Shown: positions 26,805 to 34,990, counted from the stretch's first letter. The stretch is 64,000 nt of DNA from Microvirga calopogonii (GCF_003347665.1 NZ_QDGA01000025.1:1-64000); one strand, 5' to 3'. The notes: generated from the sequence alone by a model not told the origin. Translations and numbers: made by a program.

Positions 26805-27053
26805 CTAACCGTGAATCTTCGTGTCCTGGAGTTCCGCTCCTCCAAGCCACTGCCGGGCCTCTTCCAGGCTGCCGAACGTGTGTTCTGCCTTTGTGAAGGG
26901 AGCCGGCATTTCCTCTGGGGGTAGATCCACCAGAAGCTCCGCTGTCCATGTGGCATCATTGGTTGGGCCACTTTGGACCAAGCTGGCGATGATCACCCCA
27001 TTGAGCAGCACGTCATAGCTGCCGGGAGCGAGCCGGAAGAGCCTGTAGGTCAT
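26805..27053 (-). CDS. Small hypothetical protein, paralogue of 31543-31806
   Basis: 82 residues. It is clearly related to the gene at 31.5 kb over its whole length: LAPGSYDVLLNGVIIASLV against LAPGAYDLLLGDTIVASVV, TWTAELLVDLPPEEMPAPF against IWTAELLEDLPRSRRPAPF, then F-x-SLEE-x2-x-WLG in both. The pattern of short beta strands followed by a helix suggests a compact domain. Function unknown. The two copies are on opposite strands about 4.5 kb apart, so the family has been duplicated and diverged. Confidence 0.72.
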   Translation of the reverse strand: MTYRLFRLAPGSYDVLLNGVIIASLVQSGPTNDATWTAELLVDLPPEEMPAPFTKAEHTFGSLEEARQWLGGAELQDTKIHG

Positions 27054-27207
27054 CTCGATATCTGCCTTTCCGTCGCATCGGGAGGAACACCAGGCCTTCC
27101 ACCATTCAGGAACCGGATCCCGGCCTGTTCAAGAACTGACCTGAGAGACGCGATGGATGGACTATGGGCAGAGAGCACTCGAGGCTTGGCTTCGAGCTGG
27201 GCCCTGA

Positions 27208-27915
27208 TCAGGAGCCGGCATGGCGTCCGGCGGCAATGCCGTCGGCTCCCAAGAGCCCCATGAGTCCGGCCAGCCGGTTCCGGGCCCGGTTCACCCGGCT
27301 CTTGAGTGTCCCAACCTTCACGCCGAGCGCCTCGGCCGCCTCCTCGTAGGCCATGTCCTCGGCGGTGACGAGCAGGATGGCCTCGCGCTGCTCCCGCGGC
27401 AACTTGGCGAGAGCAGCTTCAAGATCCTGGACGGCAATACGGTCCTCCTGGTCCGGGATCGTGACGAGTGTCGCCGCGTGGGCACCGTCCGCATCCTCTA
27501 CCTCGCGCTGGGTCTTGCGGTGGCCGGAGAAGAACAGGTTGCGCAGGATGGTGAAGAGCCAGGCCTGCAGGTTCGTGCCGGCTTCGAACTTCTCCTGCTT
27601 GCTGATGGCCTTCAAAACCGTCTCCTGCACGAGGTCCTCGGCCTGGTGGACGTCGTGGGTGAGGGAGATCGCGAAGGCCTGCAGCGACTTCAGGCTGGCC
27701 ATGATGCCGTCGACGAATGCCTGATCCACCGGCTCTGTATGGGCACGGATGACCTGGGCGACGCGGTCGGCGAGCTGGGCGAGGCGCCGCGGCATTTTGA
27801 TCTCCACGGGATCGCCGTAGAGGACCCGCAGCTGGGTGCCGAGATGGGCTTGGACGGCTGCATCGAGCATGGGATTGGTGGGTGGGGACGAGGTAGCGGA
27901 AACGGTGCTTGTCAT
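27208..27915 (-). CDS. Second NepR-EcfG-type fusion sigma factor
   Basis: 235 residues from ATG 27915 (27927 is an alternative start; neither has a strong ribosome site). Residues ~18-52 (QAHLGTQLRVLYGDPVEIKM, PRRLAQLADRV) are a weaker NepR-like segment. Region 2 follows (LQAFAISLTHDVHQAEDLVQ, AWLFTILRNLFFSGHRKTQ), then region 4 (KLPREQREAILLVTAEDMAY, VGTLKSRVNRARNRLAGLMG). It resembles the fusion at 4.75 kb throughout but with many differences, so the pair is old. It is divergent from yihY with 250 bases between them. Confidence 0.82.
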   Translation of the reverse strand: MTSTVSATSSPPTNPMLDAAVQAHLGTQLRVLYGDPVEIKMPRRLAQLADRVAQVIRAHTEPVDQAFVDGIMASLKSLQAFAISLTHDVHQAEDLVQETVLKAISKQEKFEAGTNLQAWLFTILRNLFFSGHRKTQREVEDADGAHAATLVTIPDQEDRIAVQDLEAALAKLPREQREAILLVTAEDMAYEEAAEALGVKVGTLKSRVNRARNRLAGLMGLLGADGIAAGRHAGS

Positions 27916-28029
27916 GCCCCGACACATGTCGCGGGCGGGATCGTTTTCAACCGCCGAACCACACGCTGCGGGAGTGCATCCGCCGTGGCGCAGGAGCCCC
28001 GCGCTGCCAGGGCTGGAGCCAGTCAGGGT

Positions 28030-28054
28030 GGAACATACCTCCCGAGGTTGCGAT
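28030..28054 (+). promoter_or_regulatory. Possible EcfG-type promoter (GGAAC-N16-CGAT)
   Basis: GGAAC at 28030-28034, 16 bases, then CGATTA at 28051. The -10 box deviates from CGTT in one position. It points toward the YihY gene 109 bases downstream. Confidence 0.4.
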
Positions 28055-28162
28055 TACCCTAACGGCCAAGCCTGGTCCGTCAGTACGCCTCAGAGTTCGA
28101 CATCCATCATGCCCGCCGCACTCCCTCCGTCCCAGGATCCCCAGAAGCATACCGCTCCGTCC

Positions 28163-29284
28163 ATGACATCAACCCTGCTGGCCACCGCAGCCGGCATGGT
28201 CCTGGTCCGGCTCGTGGCTGGGGGCAGCAGGGCGGCCACGAGGATCCCCGCCCACAATCCCGGTCGTCCCGAGCAGACTGGGCGGGAGGCTGGAGCGAGG
28301 GACCCCAGCCAACATGCACCGGCAGCCGCAGCCTCGGAGCCGGGCAGGGGACGAGAGGCCGCCACCCCTACCCAGATCCCAGTCAAGGGGTGGAAGGATA
28401 TCCTATGGCGCACCTACGAGGAGTTCGGCCAGGACCGTCTCATGTCGGTGGCCGCGGGCGTGACCTACTACGCCCTGCTGGCCTTGTTCCCGGCCTTGGC
28501 GGCCCTGGTTTCCGTCTACGGCCTGTTTGCCGATCCGGCCACGATCCAGGATCACCTGACGGCGCTCTCCGGTGTGCTCCCGGGCGGTGCGCTCGACATC
28601 ATCCGAGAGCAGGTGGTTCGCATCGCTTCGGCAGGCGAGGGGACCCTCGGCCTCAGCTTCATCATCGGCCTTGGGGTGTCGCTGTGGAGTGCCAACGCGG
28701 GCATGAAGGCGATCTTCGACGCGCTCAACATCGTCTACGACGAGGAGGAGAAGCGAAGCTTCGTCAAGCTGAACCTCGAGTCGCTCACCTTCACGCTGGC
28801 GGCCGTCGGGTTCATTCTCCTCGCCCTGGCCGGGATCGTGATCCTGCCGATTGTCCTCGACTTCGTCGGTCTGGGCAGCGGACTCGAATGGCTGCTATCG
28901 CTGGCCCGCTGGCCGGTCCTTCTGGCCGTGGTGATCGGCGGGCTGGCCGTGCTGTACCGCTACGGACCAAGCCGCGACAAGGCCGAGTGGAAGTGGGTCA
29001 CGCCGGGCGGCATCGTCGCAGCGCTGCTCTGGCTCGTCGTGTCGATGCTGTTCTCCTGGTACGTGGCGAACTTCGGCAGCTACAACGAGACCTACGGCTC
29101 GCTCGGCGCCGTCATTGGTTTCATGACATGGATCTGGATCTCGAGCATCGTCGTCCTGCTCGGGGCCGAGATCAATGCCGAGATGGAGCACCAGACGGCA
29201 AAGGACACCACCGAGGGTCCAGAGAAGCCGATGGGCGCCCGCGGCGCCACCATGGCCGATACATTGGGTCCTGCGAAGGCCTAG
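28163..29284 (+). CDS. YihY/virulence factor BrkB-family inner-membrane protein
   Basis: 373 residues from ATG 28163; an ATG at 28109 is an equal alternative as neither has a good ribosome site. A hydrophilic N-terminal extension of ~70 residues precedes the family domain with about six membrane helices (YYALLALFPALAALVSVYGL, LSFIIGLGVSLWSANAGM, FTLAAVGFILLALAGIVI, WPVLLAVVIGGLAVLYRYG, VAALLWLVVSMLFSWYV, MTWIWISSIVVLLGAEINAE). The family was once called RNase BN but is a membrane protein of unknown transport role. A possible EcfG promoter and the divergent sigma gene hint at stress control. Confidence 0.85.
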   Translation: MTSTLLATAAGMVLVRLVAGGSRAATRIPAHNPGRPEQTGREAGARDPSQHAPAAAASEPGRGREAATPTQIPVKGWKDILWRTYEEFGQDRLMSVAAGVTYYALLALFPALAALVSVYGLFADPATIQDHLTALSGVLPGGALDIIREQVVRIASAGEGTLGLSFIIGLGVSLWSANAGMKAIFDALNIVYDEEEKRSFVKLNLESLTFTLAAVGFILLALAGIVILPIVLDFVGLGSGLEWLLSLARWPVLLAVVIGGLAVLYRYGPSRDKAEWKWVTPGGIVAALLWLVVSMLFSWYVANFGSYNETYGSLGAVIGFMTWIWISSIVVLLGAEINAEMEHQTAKDTTEGPEKPMGARGATMADTLGPAKA

Positions 29285-29404
29285 AACCTGGGCCAGTTCC
29301 TCAACCGCATTCCAGACCGCGAGTGCAGGACGCTGTGGTTCGCGCACCTTTCCTTGCGGAGGATTCCGGCTGCAGTACCATCACACGATCAGCCGGAGAT
29401 GCTC

Positions 29405-29602
29405 ATGCCTGGGCCGCTGTTTGATCTCTCCAATCCAGAGTCCTGGCGCCTGCTGAAGCAGGCGAGAAAACGCGGCTATCTCACCAGGGACGAGTTTGAC
29501 CAGATGTTTGGGTCAGAGCTGCCGCCTGATCGCCTAGCGGCGCTCAAGCGCGAGCTCTGGAAGCTGCACATCAGCATCCTCGTGGTGGGAGATAAGCGCT
29601 GA
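29405..29602 (+). CDS. Small protein resembling sigma-70 region 1.1
   Basis: 65 residues starting MPGPLFDLSNPESWRLLKQA; CCGGAG precedes ATG 29405. The segment RKRGYLTRDEFDQMFGSELP, then LAALKRELWKLHISILVVGD, follows the sigma-70 region 1.1 pattern (GYLT-x-(D/E)-E-(I/F), LP, two helices, a final I-x-(I/V)-VV-x-D strand). Region 1.1 normally forms the acidic N-terminal domain of the housekeeping sigma factor and guards the DNA channel. Here it is free-standing. The match is from memory of the family and is short. Confidence 0.5.
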   Translation: MPGPLFDLSNPESWRLLKQARKRGYLTRDEFDQMFGSELPPDRLAALKRELWKLHISILVVGDKR

Positions 29603-29604
29603 AA

Positions 29605-29811
29605 TCAAATGCGAGGAGGTGAGGGGAGGGGCTCCGTGCCCCCCAACCAGGCAAGGGTTGCGGCCTCGTGGGCGGTCTGCTCGTCCTCGAAATCACGATC
29701 AGTGGGCTTTTCGAAGCCGCAGACGTGACACTGAACAGTGGCGGCGAAGCCACCATCATTCGTGGCAAAGCTCAGGATGTGAATCGGCACCGAAGAACTG
29801 ACCCCTCTCAA
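29605..29811 (-). CDS. Small putative zinc-ribbon protein whose start lies in a mobile repeat
   Basis: 68 residues. The C-terminal 55 (IHILSFATNDGGFAATVQ, CHVCGFEKPTDRDFEDE, AATLAWLGG) look like a genuine small protein with one CxxC pair. The first ~13 residues and the ATG are encoded by the inverted-repeat element at 29778-29966, so the original start and ribosome site were probably displaced when it inserted. The frame remained open. Expression is uncertain. Confidence 0.45.
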   Translation of the reverse strand: MRGVSSSVPIHILSFATNDGGFAATVQCHVCGFEKPTDRDFEDEQTAHEAATLAWLGGTEPLPSPPRI

Positions 29812-29966
29812 AGGAGCGCAACGCCTGGGTTCAGCGACGCAAAATGGAAACTTGGTGGGGTCACGATCGGCGCCGATGATGACCCCGCTGACGCGACGAA
29901 TTCTCCATCAATGTCATGTGCGTAACGGCAGTCGGCTCAAGGGTACATATTCGATGCTGAATCATA
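29778..29966 (-). repeat. ~188-bp inverted-repeat element, copy 2 (inverted)
   Basis: Read on the minus strand it runs from ATGATTCAGCATCGAAT through GGGGTCATC, the palindrome ATCGGCGCCGAT and TGACCCC to GCCGATTCACA. It matches copies at 9621 and 35485. The flanking frame at 29605-29811 reads out of it. Confidence 0.7.
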
Positions 29967-30073
29967 GGCTATCTCCCGGATCTCGTCTTGGCTGCCTCCG
30001 CGCTGGCGCCGTGGCCGCGGGCTCGTGATCAGAGGCCCGAGATGTCAGCCCTGCCAACGGTGAGGCGCGAGCG

Positions 30074-30301
30074 ATGACGTCGCAACCCGATCTGGCGTCT
30101 CCAGCCCTGTCCGATCCTGACCTGATCGAGGAGATGCAGTTCCTGGAGCATCGGATCCGGTTCGGTCCGACGCAGACCGGCTGGGTCCCCTTCATCGCAC
30201 GGCAGGGCCAACGCCCGACGATCCTGCTGGCGAGCGATCGCGAAACCCTGATCGCGGAGGCGCACACGCTGATCAGGCGCCGGATCGCCGGGAAGAGGTG
30301 A
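30074..30301 (+). CDS. Small hypothetical protein
   Basis: 75 residues, GGTGAGGCG upstream. The second half (RPTILLASDRETLIAEAHTL) resembles the second half of the interrupted gene at 31331 (RPTLIMAPERETALAKAREW), so both belong to one small unnamed family with a Trp-containing strand (GWVPFIAR against DWMILVEW). Cytoplasmic; function unknown. Confidence 0.6.
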   Translation: MTSQPDLASPALSDPDLIEEMQFLEHRIRFGPTQTGWVPFIARQGQRPTILLASDRETLIAEAHTLIRRRIAGKR

Positions 30302-30441
30302 GGGGATGCCGTTAGTTGCCAGAAGTTAGGAGACCGTCGTGGACCCATGGACTGTCTCGGCGTGATGCGTGGGTTGCCTTTTCAGTCTTGTGCCCAAAAA
30401 CCCACCCTGGCGCTACCGCCCGATGATGAGAGGCCACTCCG

Positions 30442-31119
30442 ATGAGTTCCACCCGTGTCTTTCTGCTGGCCTCTGGTCTGGCCCGGCTGATCGAGCGGGA
30501 GAGGGCAGGCGAACTTATCCGGCACGGCTATTTTCCCGAACATCCCGCCCGCAGCATGCATGTGCAGGTGACGGGCGATACTGGCCACCTGGTCCTTGCC
30601 TCCCATTCCGTGAAGGATCCGAGCGAGGACGCGACTGAGATTTCCCCGGCGCAGGCCGAGGCCCTGCTCGGCTTGACCGCAGGACAGATCGAGTACCTGA
30701 GCATCGCCGTCGATCTCGGCGATCATGGTGCCAGCCTCCAGCGTTTCGTCACCCCGGGACCGCTCGATCTGATCAGCGTAGCGTTCAAGCACGACGAGGC
30801 GGCGCGAGAATTCCAGCGGCCAGCCTGGTTCGGTCAAGAGGTCTCGGCTGATCCTAGCTACCGGCTGCGCACCATCGCCCTCGCCGGGCTGCCCTCCGTG
30901 CCCGAAGGGGAGGTGTCGAATGCGGCCCTCCATGGCCTGCTCGATGCCCTGGATCACCGCGATCAGGAAACCGAACCGCACCCGACACGGCAGTCTCGGG
31001 CGCCAACATCATCCGGGTTCGCCTTCGATGCCGAGGACGAAGACGAACTCGATGGGCTCACCATTGAGGACAGCGTGATCCGAGACCTCGCCCGCTCGCT
31101 GCAGCCGCCAAGGCGCTGA
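30442..31119 (+). CDS. CYTH-like domain protein
   Basis: 225 residues. The core resembles the CYTH/triphosphate-tunnel fold: an N-terminal ERERAGELIRHGYFP, the strand pattern MHVQVTGDTGHLVLASHS, then RFVTPGPLDLISVAFKHDEA and PAWFGQEVSADPSYRLRTIA. The canonical ExExK is degenerate (IERER), so triphosphatase or cyclase activity is uncertain. An acidic C-terminal tail (EDEDELDGLTIEDSVI) is extra. GAGAGGCCACTCCG precedes the ATG. It lies 60 bases before the tRNA gene, which has its own orientation on the same strand. Confidence 0.6.
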   Translation: MSSTRVFLLASGLARLIERERAGELIRHGYFPEHPARSMHVQVTGDTGHLVLASHSVKDPSEDATEISPAQAEALLGLTAGQIEYLSIAVDLGDHGASLQRFVTPGPLDLISVAFKHDEAAREFQRPAWFGQEVSADPSYRLRTIALAGLPSVPEGEVSNAALHGLLDALDHRDQETEPHPTRQSRAPTSSGFAFDAEDEDELDGLTIEDSVIRDLARSLQPPRR

Positions 31120-31179
31120 CGCTTCCCAGGAGACCTTGGACCCCATATGAGAGAGATCGCATCCACGGGGGTGGCGGTG

Positions 31180-31255
31180 GGGCCTGTAGCTCAATGGTTA
31201 GAGCCGGCCGCTCATAACGGTCTGGTTGGGGGTTCAAGTCCCTCCAGGCCCACCA
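31180..31255 (+). tRNA. tRNA with CAU anticodon (Met or Ile2)
   Basis: 76 bases with encoded CCA. Acceptor stem GGGCCTG/CAGGCCC, D-arm GCTC..GAGC, anticodon arm GGCCG-CTCATAA-CGGTC with CAT, T-arm GGGGG-TTCAAGT-CCCTC. The first pair is G-C and there is no run of three G-C pairs at the anticodon, so it is not an initiator. Elongator Met and lysidine-modified Ile2 cannot be separated by eye. It could serve as an integration site, but I see no integrase or repeated 3' end. Confidence 0.93.
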
Positions 31256-31330
31256 CATATCAACGCAGCACCCCAAAGGTCTGCTGCCCATCTCAGATAT
31301 CGCTCCCGCACAACCAAACCCACCCGTCCC

Positions 31331-31546
31331 ATGATGACCGATCCCTCGCCCTCTCAAGACGCCACTCTCATCGACCATCACGGCTATCGCATCCGCCTCA
31401 GCCCGAGCGGCCTGGACTGGATGATCCTTGTGGAATGGCCCGACCGGTAGCCGACCCTGATCATGGCCCCGGAGCGCGAGACGGCCTTGGCCAAGGCCCG
31501 CGAGTGGATCGATCGCCAGCTTGCCACGGACGAGAGCCCGCAATGA
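31331..31546 (+). pseudogene. Small hypothetical gene with an in-frame amber codon
   Basis: 71 codons: MTDPSPSQDATLIDHHGYRI, then WMILVEWPDR, TAG at 31448, PTLIMAPERETALAKAREW and a TGA at 31544. The part after the amber is family-like (compare the gene at 30074), so the stop interrupts a real gene; CAG or TGG would restore it. The final TGA overlaps the ATG of the next gene, so the pair was once translationally coupled. Confidence 0.65.
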
Positions 31547-31806
31547 CCTACAGCCTGATCCAGTTGGCGCCCGGCGCCTATGACCTGCTCCTCGGCGACA
31601 CCATCGTGGCCAGCGTGGTGAGAAGCGGCTTGCGCCAGCCGTACATCTGGACGGCCGAGCTACTTGAGGACCTGCCGCGGAGCAGGCGGCCTGCGCCATT
31701 CCGAGAGGTTGAGCATAGCTTTCCGTCACTGGAAGAGCTGTGCGCCTGGCTCGGCCAACCAGCCGTGAGGACGAACAACCGAGGCACCACGTCTCAGGGT
31801 GCATGA
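31543..31806 (+). CDS. Small hypothetical protein, paralogue of 26805-27053
   Basis: 87 residues starting MTYSLIQLAPGAYDLLLGDT. Nearly every conserved position of the copy at 26.8 kb is present, including IWTAELLEDLP and the C-terminal SLEELCAWLG. The ATG overlaps the stop of the amber-interrupted gene, so translation here may depend on how ribosomes pass the amber. Cytoplasmic; function unknown. Confidence 0.7.
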   Translation: MTYSLIQLAPGAYDLLLGDTIVASVVRSGLRQPYIWTAELLEDLPRSRRPAPFREVEHSFPSLEELCAWLGQPAVRTNNRGTTSQGA

Positions 31807-31812
31807 GAGAGA

Positions 31813-31832
31813 AGCGCCCCAACCGGGGCGCT
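31813..31832. terminator. Strong hairpin after 31543-31806
   Basis: AGCGCCCC, AACC, GGGGCGCT: a perfect 8-bp stem six bases after the stop. On the plus strand it is followed by GACTG; on the minus strand by TCTCTC. Confidence 0.5.
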
Positions 31833-32080
31833 GACTGAAACCTCGACCAGGGCGCTGGTGTGCCAAGGGAATGACGCACATCTTGGATGTAGGCGGTTCT
31901 GACTGATCGGCAATGCTGCTTTCGAAGGTCTTCGGATCAGGTGCATCGCGTCTAGCCGTGTGACCTGCCGGCTACAGACATTCGCGCCGAAATCGGACAC
32001 ATAGCGTGGCCGAGCGACACGATTTGATCGCCTTCTCCACCATTTCTTCATAACGCGCCGAATTCATTGAGGTCTTCATC

Positions 32081-32212
32081 ATGCCGCCGATCGAGGCCGC
32101 AACGCCTGTCTTTGCTCCGATGCACGTCCCGACCTTCACGCAAGCTGCTGTGCGGTTTGTCGTCTCCTTTACCGCCTTGATCGGCCTGAGCCTGCTGTTG
32201 GCCGCGCTCTAA
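32081..32212 (+). CDS. Small single-pass membrane protein
   Basis: 43 residues: MPPIEAATPVFAPMHVPTF then a helix FVVSFTALIGLSLLLAAL at the C-terminus. TTGAGGTC lies eight bases before the ATG. Tail-anchored topology, function unknown. Its size makes it easy to miss. Confidence 0.4.
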   Translation: MPPIEAATPVFAPMHVPTFTQAAVRFVVSFTALIGLSLLLAAL

Positions 32213-32842
32213 GGCCATATTGTTCGGCACCTGTGCTCGTTGCGATACAGCCAAAGCGCCGGTCATCAGGCATTCTGGTTCTGTCCTTGAAGGAACGGCT
32301 GGGGGCCGGATCTCCCGGGAAGGGAAGCGCCTCTGCAACGCACGAGGTGCTTCTCTTTGCCCGGTTCGTTGATCTCGACCACTAACCTTCCCGCCAGGGC
32401 AATCTCCGGCTTCGTCTCTCACCTCCATCATAGAAGCAAAGCCCTTCCAAACCCTCTGCAATTGCATCGCGGATCTGGGGTGCGAAAACGGCACCATCCA
32501 CGGCTCGGATCGGCGCATCAGCGACAATTGGGCACCAGCCGCAGGTTAGGGTTGACGGAGGCGCAGCGTGCCCCAATTAGCGGCGCATTGCCTTGAAAGC
32601 CGTCCTTGCGCCCTGTCTTGATGAAGCAACTTGTCGATCAACGGCTGCTGAGTATCGATCTCTGGCTGATGGCCGCTGCCGCATCGGCGGCACTTGCCGC
32701 TGTTGTTCTCTGTGCTCAGCTGCCTTAGAAGCATGCATCAGTGGTTGAGCCAAGTCTCTGAAGGTGACACAGCTTTCTGCCTGGACGCCGGATAACCACT
32801 CCTCCAGCACTTGGCACTTGAAAGGTAACCAGAGCCTCTCCA
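32213..32842. other. Mostly gene-free stretch with one possible micro-protein
   Basis: 630 bases before the MFS gene. The only candidate is 32621-32728 (+), 35 residues with one hydrophobic helix (WLMAAAASAALAAVVLCAQL), but its ribosome site is poor. No repeat, terminator or RNA gene noticed. Confidence 0.4.
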
Positions 32843-34069
32843 ATGGTCGATGTTGTCACCCCATCTCGGCGAACCAAGAGCGATACCAGGCTGCGCACCC
32901 TCGCGCTGATCTCGGCGGCCCATTGGGTCAGTCACTTTCACATGCTTGTGCTGCCGATGCTGTTTCCGTTTCTTAAGACGGCTCTCAACATCGACTATAT
33001 TGATCTTGGCTTTGCGCTGACAGTGTTCGCAGTCGTCTCGGCGCTCACTCAGGCGCCAGTGGGCTATCTCGTCGATCACTTTGGCGCGCGTAAGATTCTC
33101 CTGATCGGGCTTTGCCTTGGCGGGGCTTCGCTGGTCCTCATCGGATTGCATCTGAGCTACCCCATCTTGGTCGCAAGTGCGGTTCTGCTCGGGCTTGCAA
33201 ACAGCGTCTATCACCCCGCGGACTACGCAATTCTCGACGCCCATATGGATGAGGCACGGATGGGCCGTGCCTTTTCGATCCACACCTTTGCTGGCTATCT
33301 CGGCGGTGCGATGGCACCTATGATCGTTGCGGCGCTGATGACATCGCTCGGCGGCATCACCGCACTGGTAGCGTGCGGTGCGGCTGGGCCGCTCGTGGCG
33401 GTCTTGCTGCTGGTCTTCGATGTTCCGGAGGCGGGGGCAAATCGCCGGAAGGCTGGAATGGGCCACGCATCACAGCAGTCCATCATCACGCCAATGCTCA
33501 TCGTCCTGACCATCTTCTTCATGCTGCTCGGCCTCTCCACCTCTGGCATCAGCAGTTTCGGCGTTGTGGCGCTGATGAATGGCTTTAGCGCCTCATTCGC
33601 CACGGCGAATGTCGCGCTGACTGCTTATCTTGCGGCAAGCGCAATAGGCGTGCTCGCCGGCGGGTTCTTGGCCGATCGCACGGATCGACACTCCCAAGTC
33701 GCTGTATTTTGCTTCGGCGTCAATGCTGCCGTTTTACTGTTGATCGCATTGGTTGCGCTGCCGCCTGCGCTGCTCACGATGACCATGGCTGCCGCGGGCT
33801 TTCTTGGCGGGATGATCGCGCCATCGCGCGACATGCTTGTCCGTAAGGCCGCGCCAGAGGGCGGGGCAGGGCGCGCCTTTGGCATCGTCTCGACTGGATT
33901 CAATTTCAGCGGCATCTTGAGCCCTCTTCTGTTCGGCTGGATTATGGACCAGGGCCTCCCGCACTGGGTGTTCATCATCTCCGCAATTTTCATGGCTCTC
34001 ACGGTTGTTCTCGCGCTCTTCACCGAGCGCAAGAGAGAGCCGGATAACGCACGCGTTGGGACCGTGTGA
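32843..34069 (+). CDS. MFS transporter, fosmidomycin-resistance-like
   Basis: 408 residues with twelve predicted membrane helices. Between helices 2 and 3 is the MFS loop GYLVDHFGARKILLIG, and after helix 4 SVYHPADYAIL, which is characteristic of the Fsr subgroup of proton-driven efflux proteins. The C-terminal half has GGFLADRTDRHSQV. Substrate unknown. It has weak ribosome signals and lower GC than the stress island on its left, consistent with separate origin. An IS6 element begins 109 bases after its stop. Confidence 0.87.
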   Translation: MVDVVTPSRRTKSDTRLRTLALISAAHWVSHFHMLVLPMLFPFLKTALNIDYIDLGFALTVFAVVSALTQAPVGYLVDHFGARKILLIGLCLGGASLVLIGLHLSYPILVASAVLLGLANSVYHPADYAILDAHMDEARMGRAFSIHTFAGYLGGAMAPMIVAALMTSLGGITALVACGAAGPLVAVLLLVFDVPEAGANRRKAGMGHASQQSIITPMLIVLTIFFMLLGLSTSGISSFGVVALMNGFSASFATANVALTAYLAASAIGVLAGGFLADRTDRHSQVAVFCFGVNAAVLLLIALVALPPALLTMTMAAAGFLGGMIAPSRDMLVRKAAPEGGAGRAFGIVSTGFNFSGILSPLLFGWIMDQGLPHWVFIISAIFMALTVVLALFTERKREPDNARVGTV

Positions 34070-34177
34070 TCGATTACTGAACCCTGCTCACTTCAGTTGA
34101 GACTGGGAAAATGCCAGTGCCGCCCTTTGACCCCTGCTCATCCCCCGGATGGACGTGGGTCATTGGGCGCCGGCGGC

Positions 34178-34990
34178 GGCACCGTTGCAGTAACTTGAAA
34201 ACGGCATAACGGACCCAGTTTAACGCGTCGCTCAGGCAGCAAAACCGAAGAGTTGACTGACGAGGTGAGTTTCGCTTGTCGCTCGACATCCCCGCTTGTT
34301 GTAATGACCGCGGCGGATCATGCGCATGACTTCGAAACCCGTCAGGGTGGCCGCGGCAGTTTTCATCGTCTGGAAGCCGCGCGTCGGCCGGATCACGCGC
34401 TTGAGCGCACCGTGATCCGCTTCGATGATGTTGTTGAGATATTTCGAGGTGCGATGTTCGACATCCTGCGGCAGCAGCCCTTCGTTCTGCAGGCGCAGGA
34501 TGGCCTTCGGATAGGACGCCAGTTTGTCGGTCGTGATCGAGGACGGCGGATAGTCGCTCACCACTCTCAGAGCTTTGCGTAAGAAGCGATAAGCGGCACC
34601 AGTATCACGCCGGCCGGACAACATGGAGGCAATCAGCCGACCATGTTTATCGACCGCTCGAAACAAGTATCGCCAGCGCCCACCCACTCGCACATAGGTC
34701 TCGTCCACTCGCCACGAACGTGAGCGAGGTCCCTGGTTTGGTCGCACCCGCTTCTCGATCTCCGGCGCGTAGCGCTGAACCCAGCGGAAGATCGTGGTTG
34801 GACTGACGCTGACACCGCGATCGGACATCATTTCAGCCAGATCGCGATAGCTGATCCCATACTTGCAGTACCAGCGCACGCACAGCAAGATGATCTCAAC
34901 CGGGAAGCGGCGGCGCTTGGACAGAGGCACGGGAGCGGATCCTTGATGAACCGCTCCTCGCTATACCGCCAAGGTTAACGCAACGGTGCC
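34178..34990 (-). mobile_element. IS6-family element A (complete)
   Basis: 813 bp bounded by GGCACCGTTGCAGTAACTT on the left and its imperfect inverse GGCACCGTTGCGTTAACCTT on the right. It contains one transposase. No 8-bp target duplication is seen, as is common for IS6 elements that formed cointegrates or were followed by deletion. A 163-bp end of a 93%-identical relative lies at 60066 in the same orientation. Confidence 0.85.
34232..34930 (-). CDS. IS6-family DDE transposase (element A)
   Basis: 232 residues, full length. The catalytic triad is visible in WRVDETYVRV, SITTDKLASYPKA and NNIIEADHGALKRVIRP. The N-terminal helix-turn-helix segment YRDLAEMMSDRGVSVSPTTI recognises the ends. No internal stops, so probably active. 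Confidence 0.92.
   Translation of the reverse strand: MPLSKRRRFPVEIILLCVRWYCKYGISYRDLAEMMSDRGVSVSPTTIFRWVQRYAPEIEKRVRPNQGPRSRSWRVDETYVRVGGRWRYLFRAVDKHGRLIASMLSGRRDTGAAYRFLRKALRVVSDYPPSSITTDKLASYPKAILRLQNEGLLPQDVEHRTSKYLNNIIEADHGALKRVIRPTRGFQTMKTAAATLTGFEVMRMIRRGHYNKRGCRATSETHLVSQLFGFAA

Noticed and set aside
31180..31255. tRNA gene as the attachment site of an integrated island
   Set aside because: No integrase gene lies next to it and I could not find a second copy of its 3' end in the window.
32621..32728. 35-residue membrane micro-protein
   Set aside because: One hydrophobic helix but a poor ribosome site and no neighbour or homologue to support it; noted only within the spacer description.
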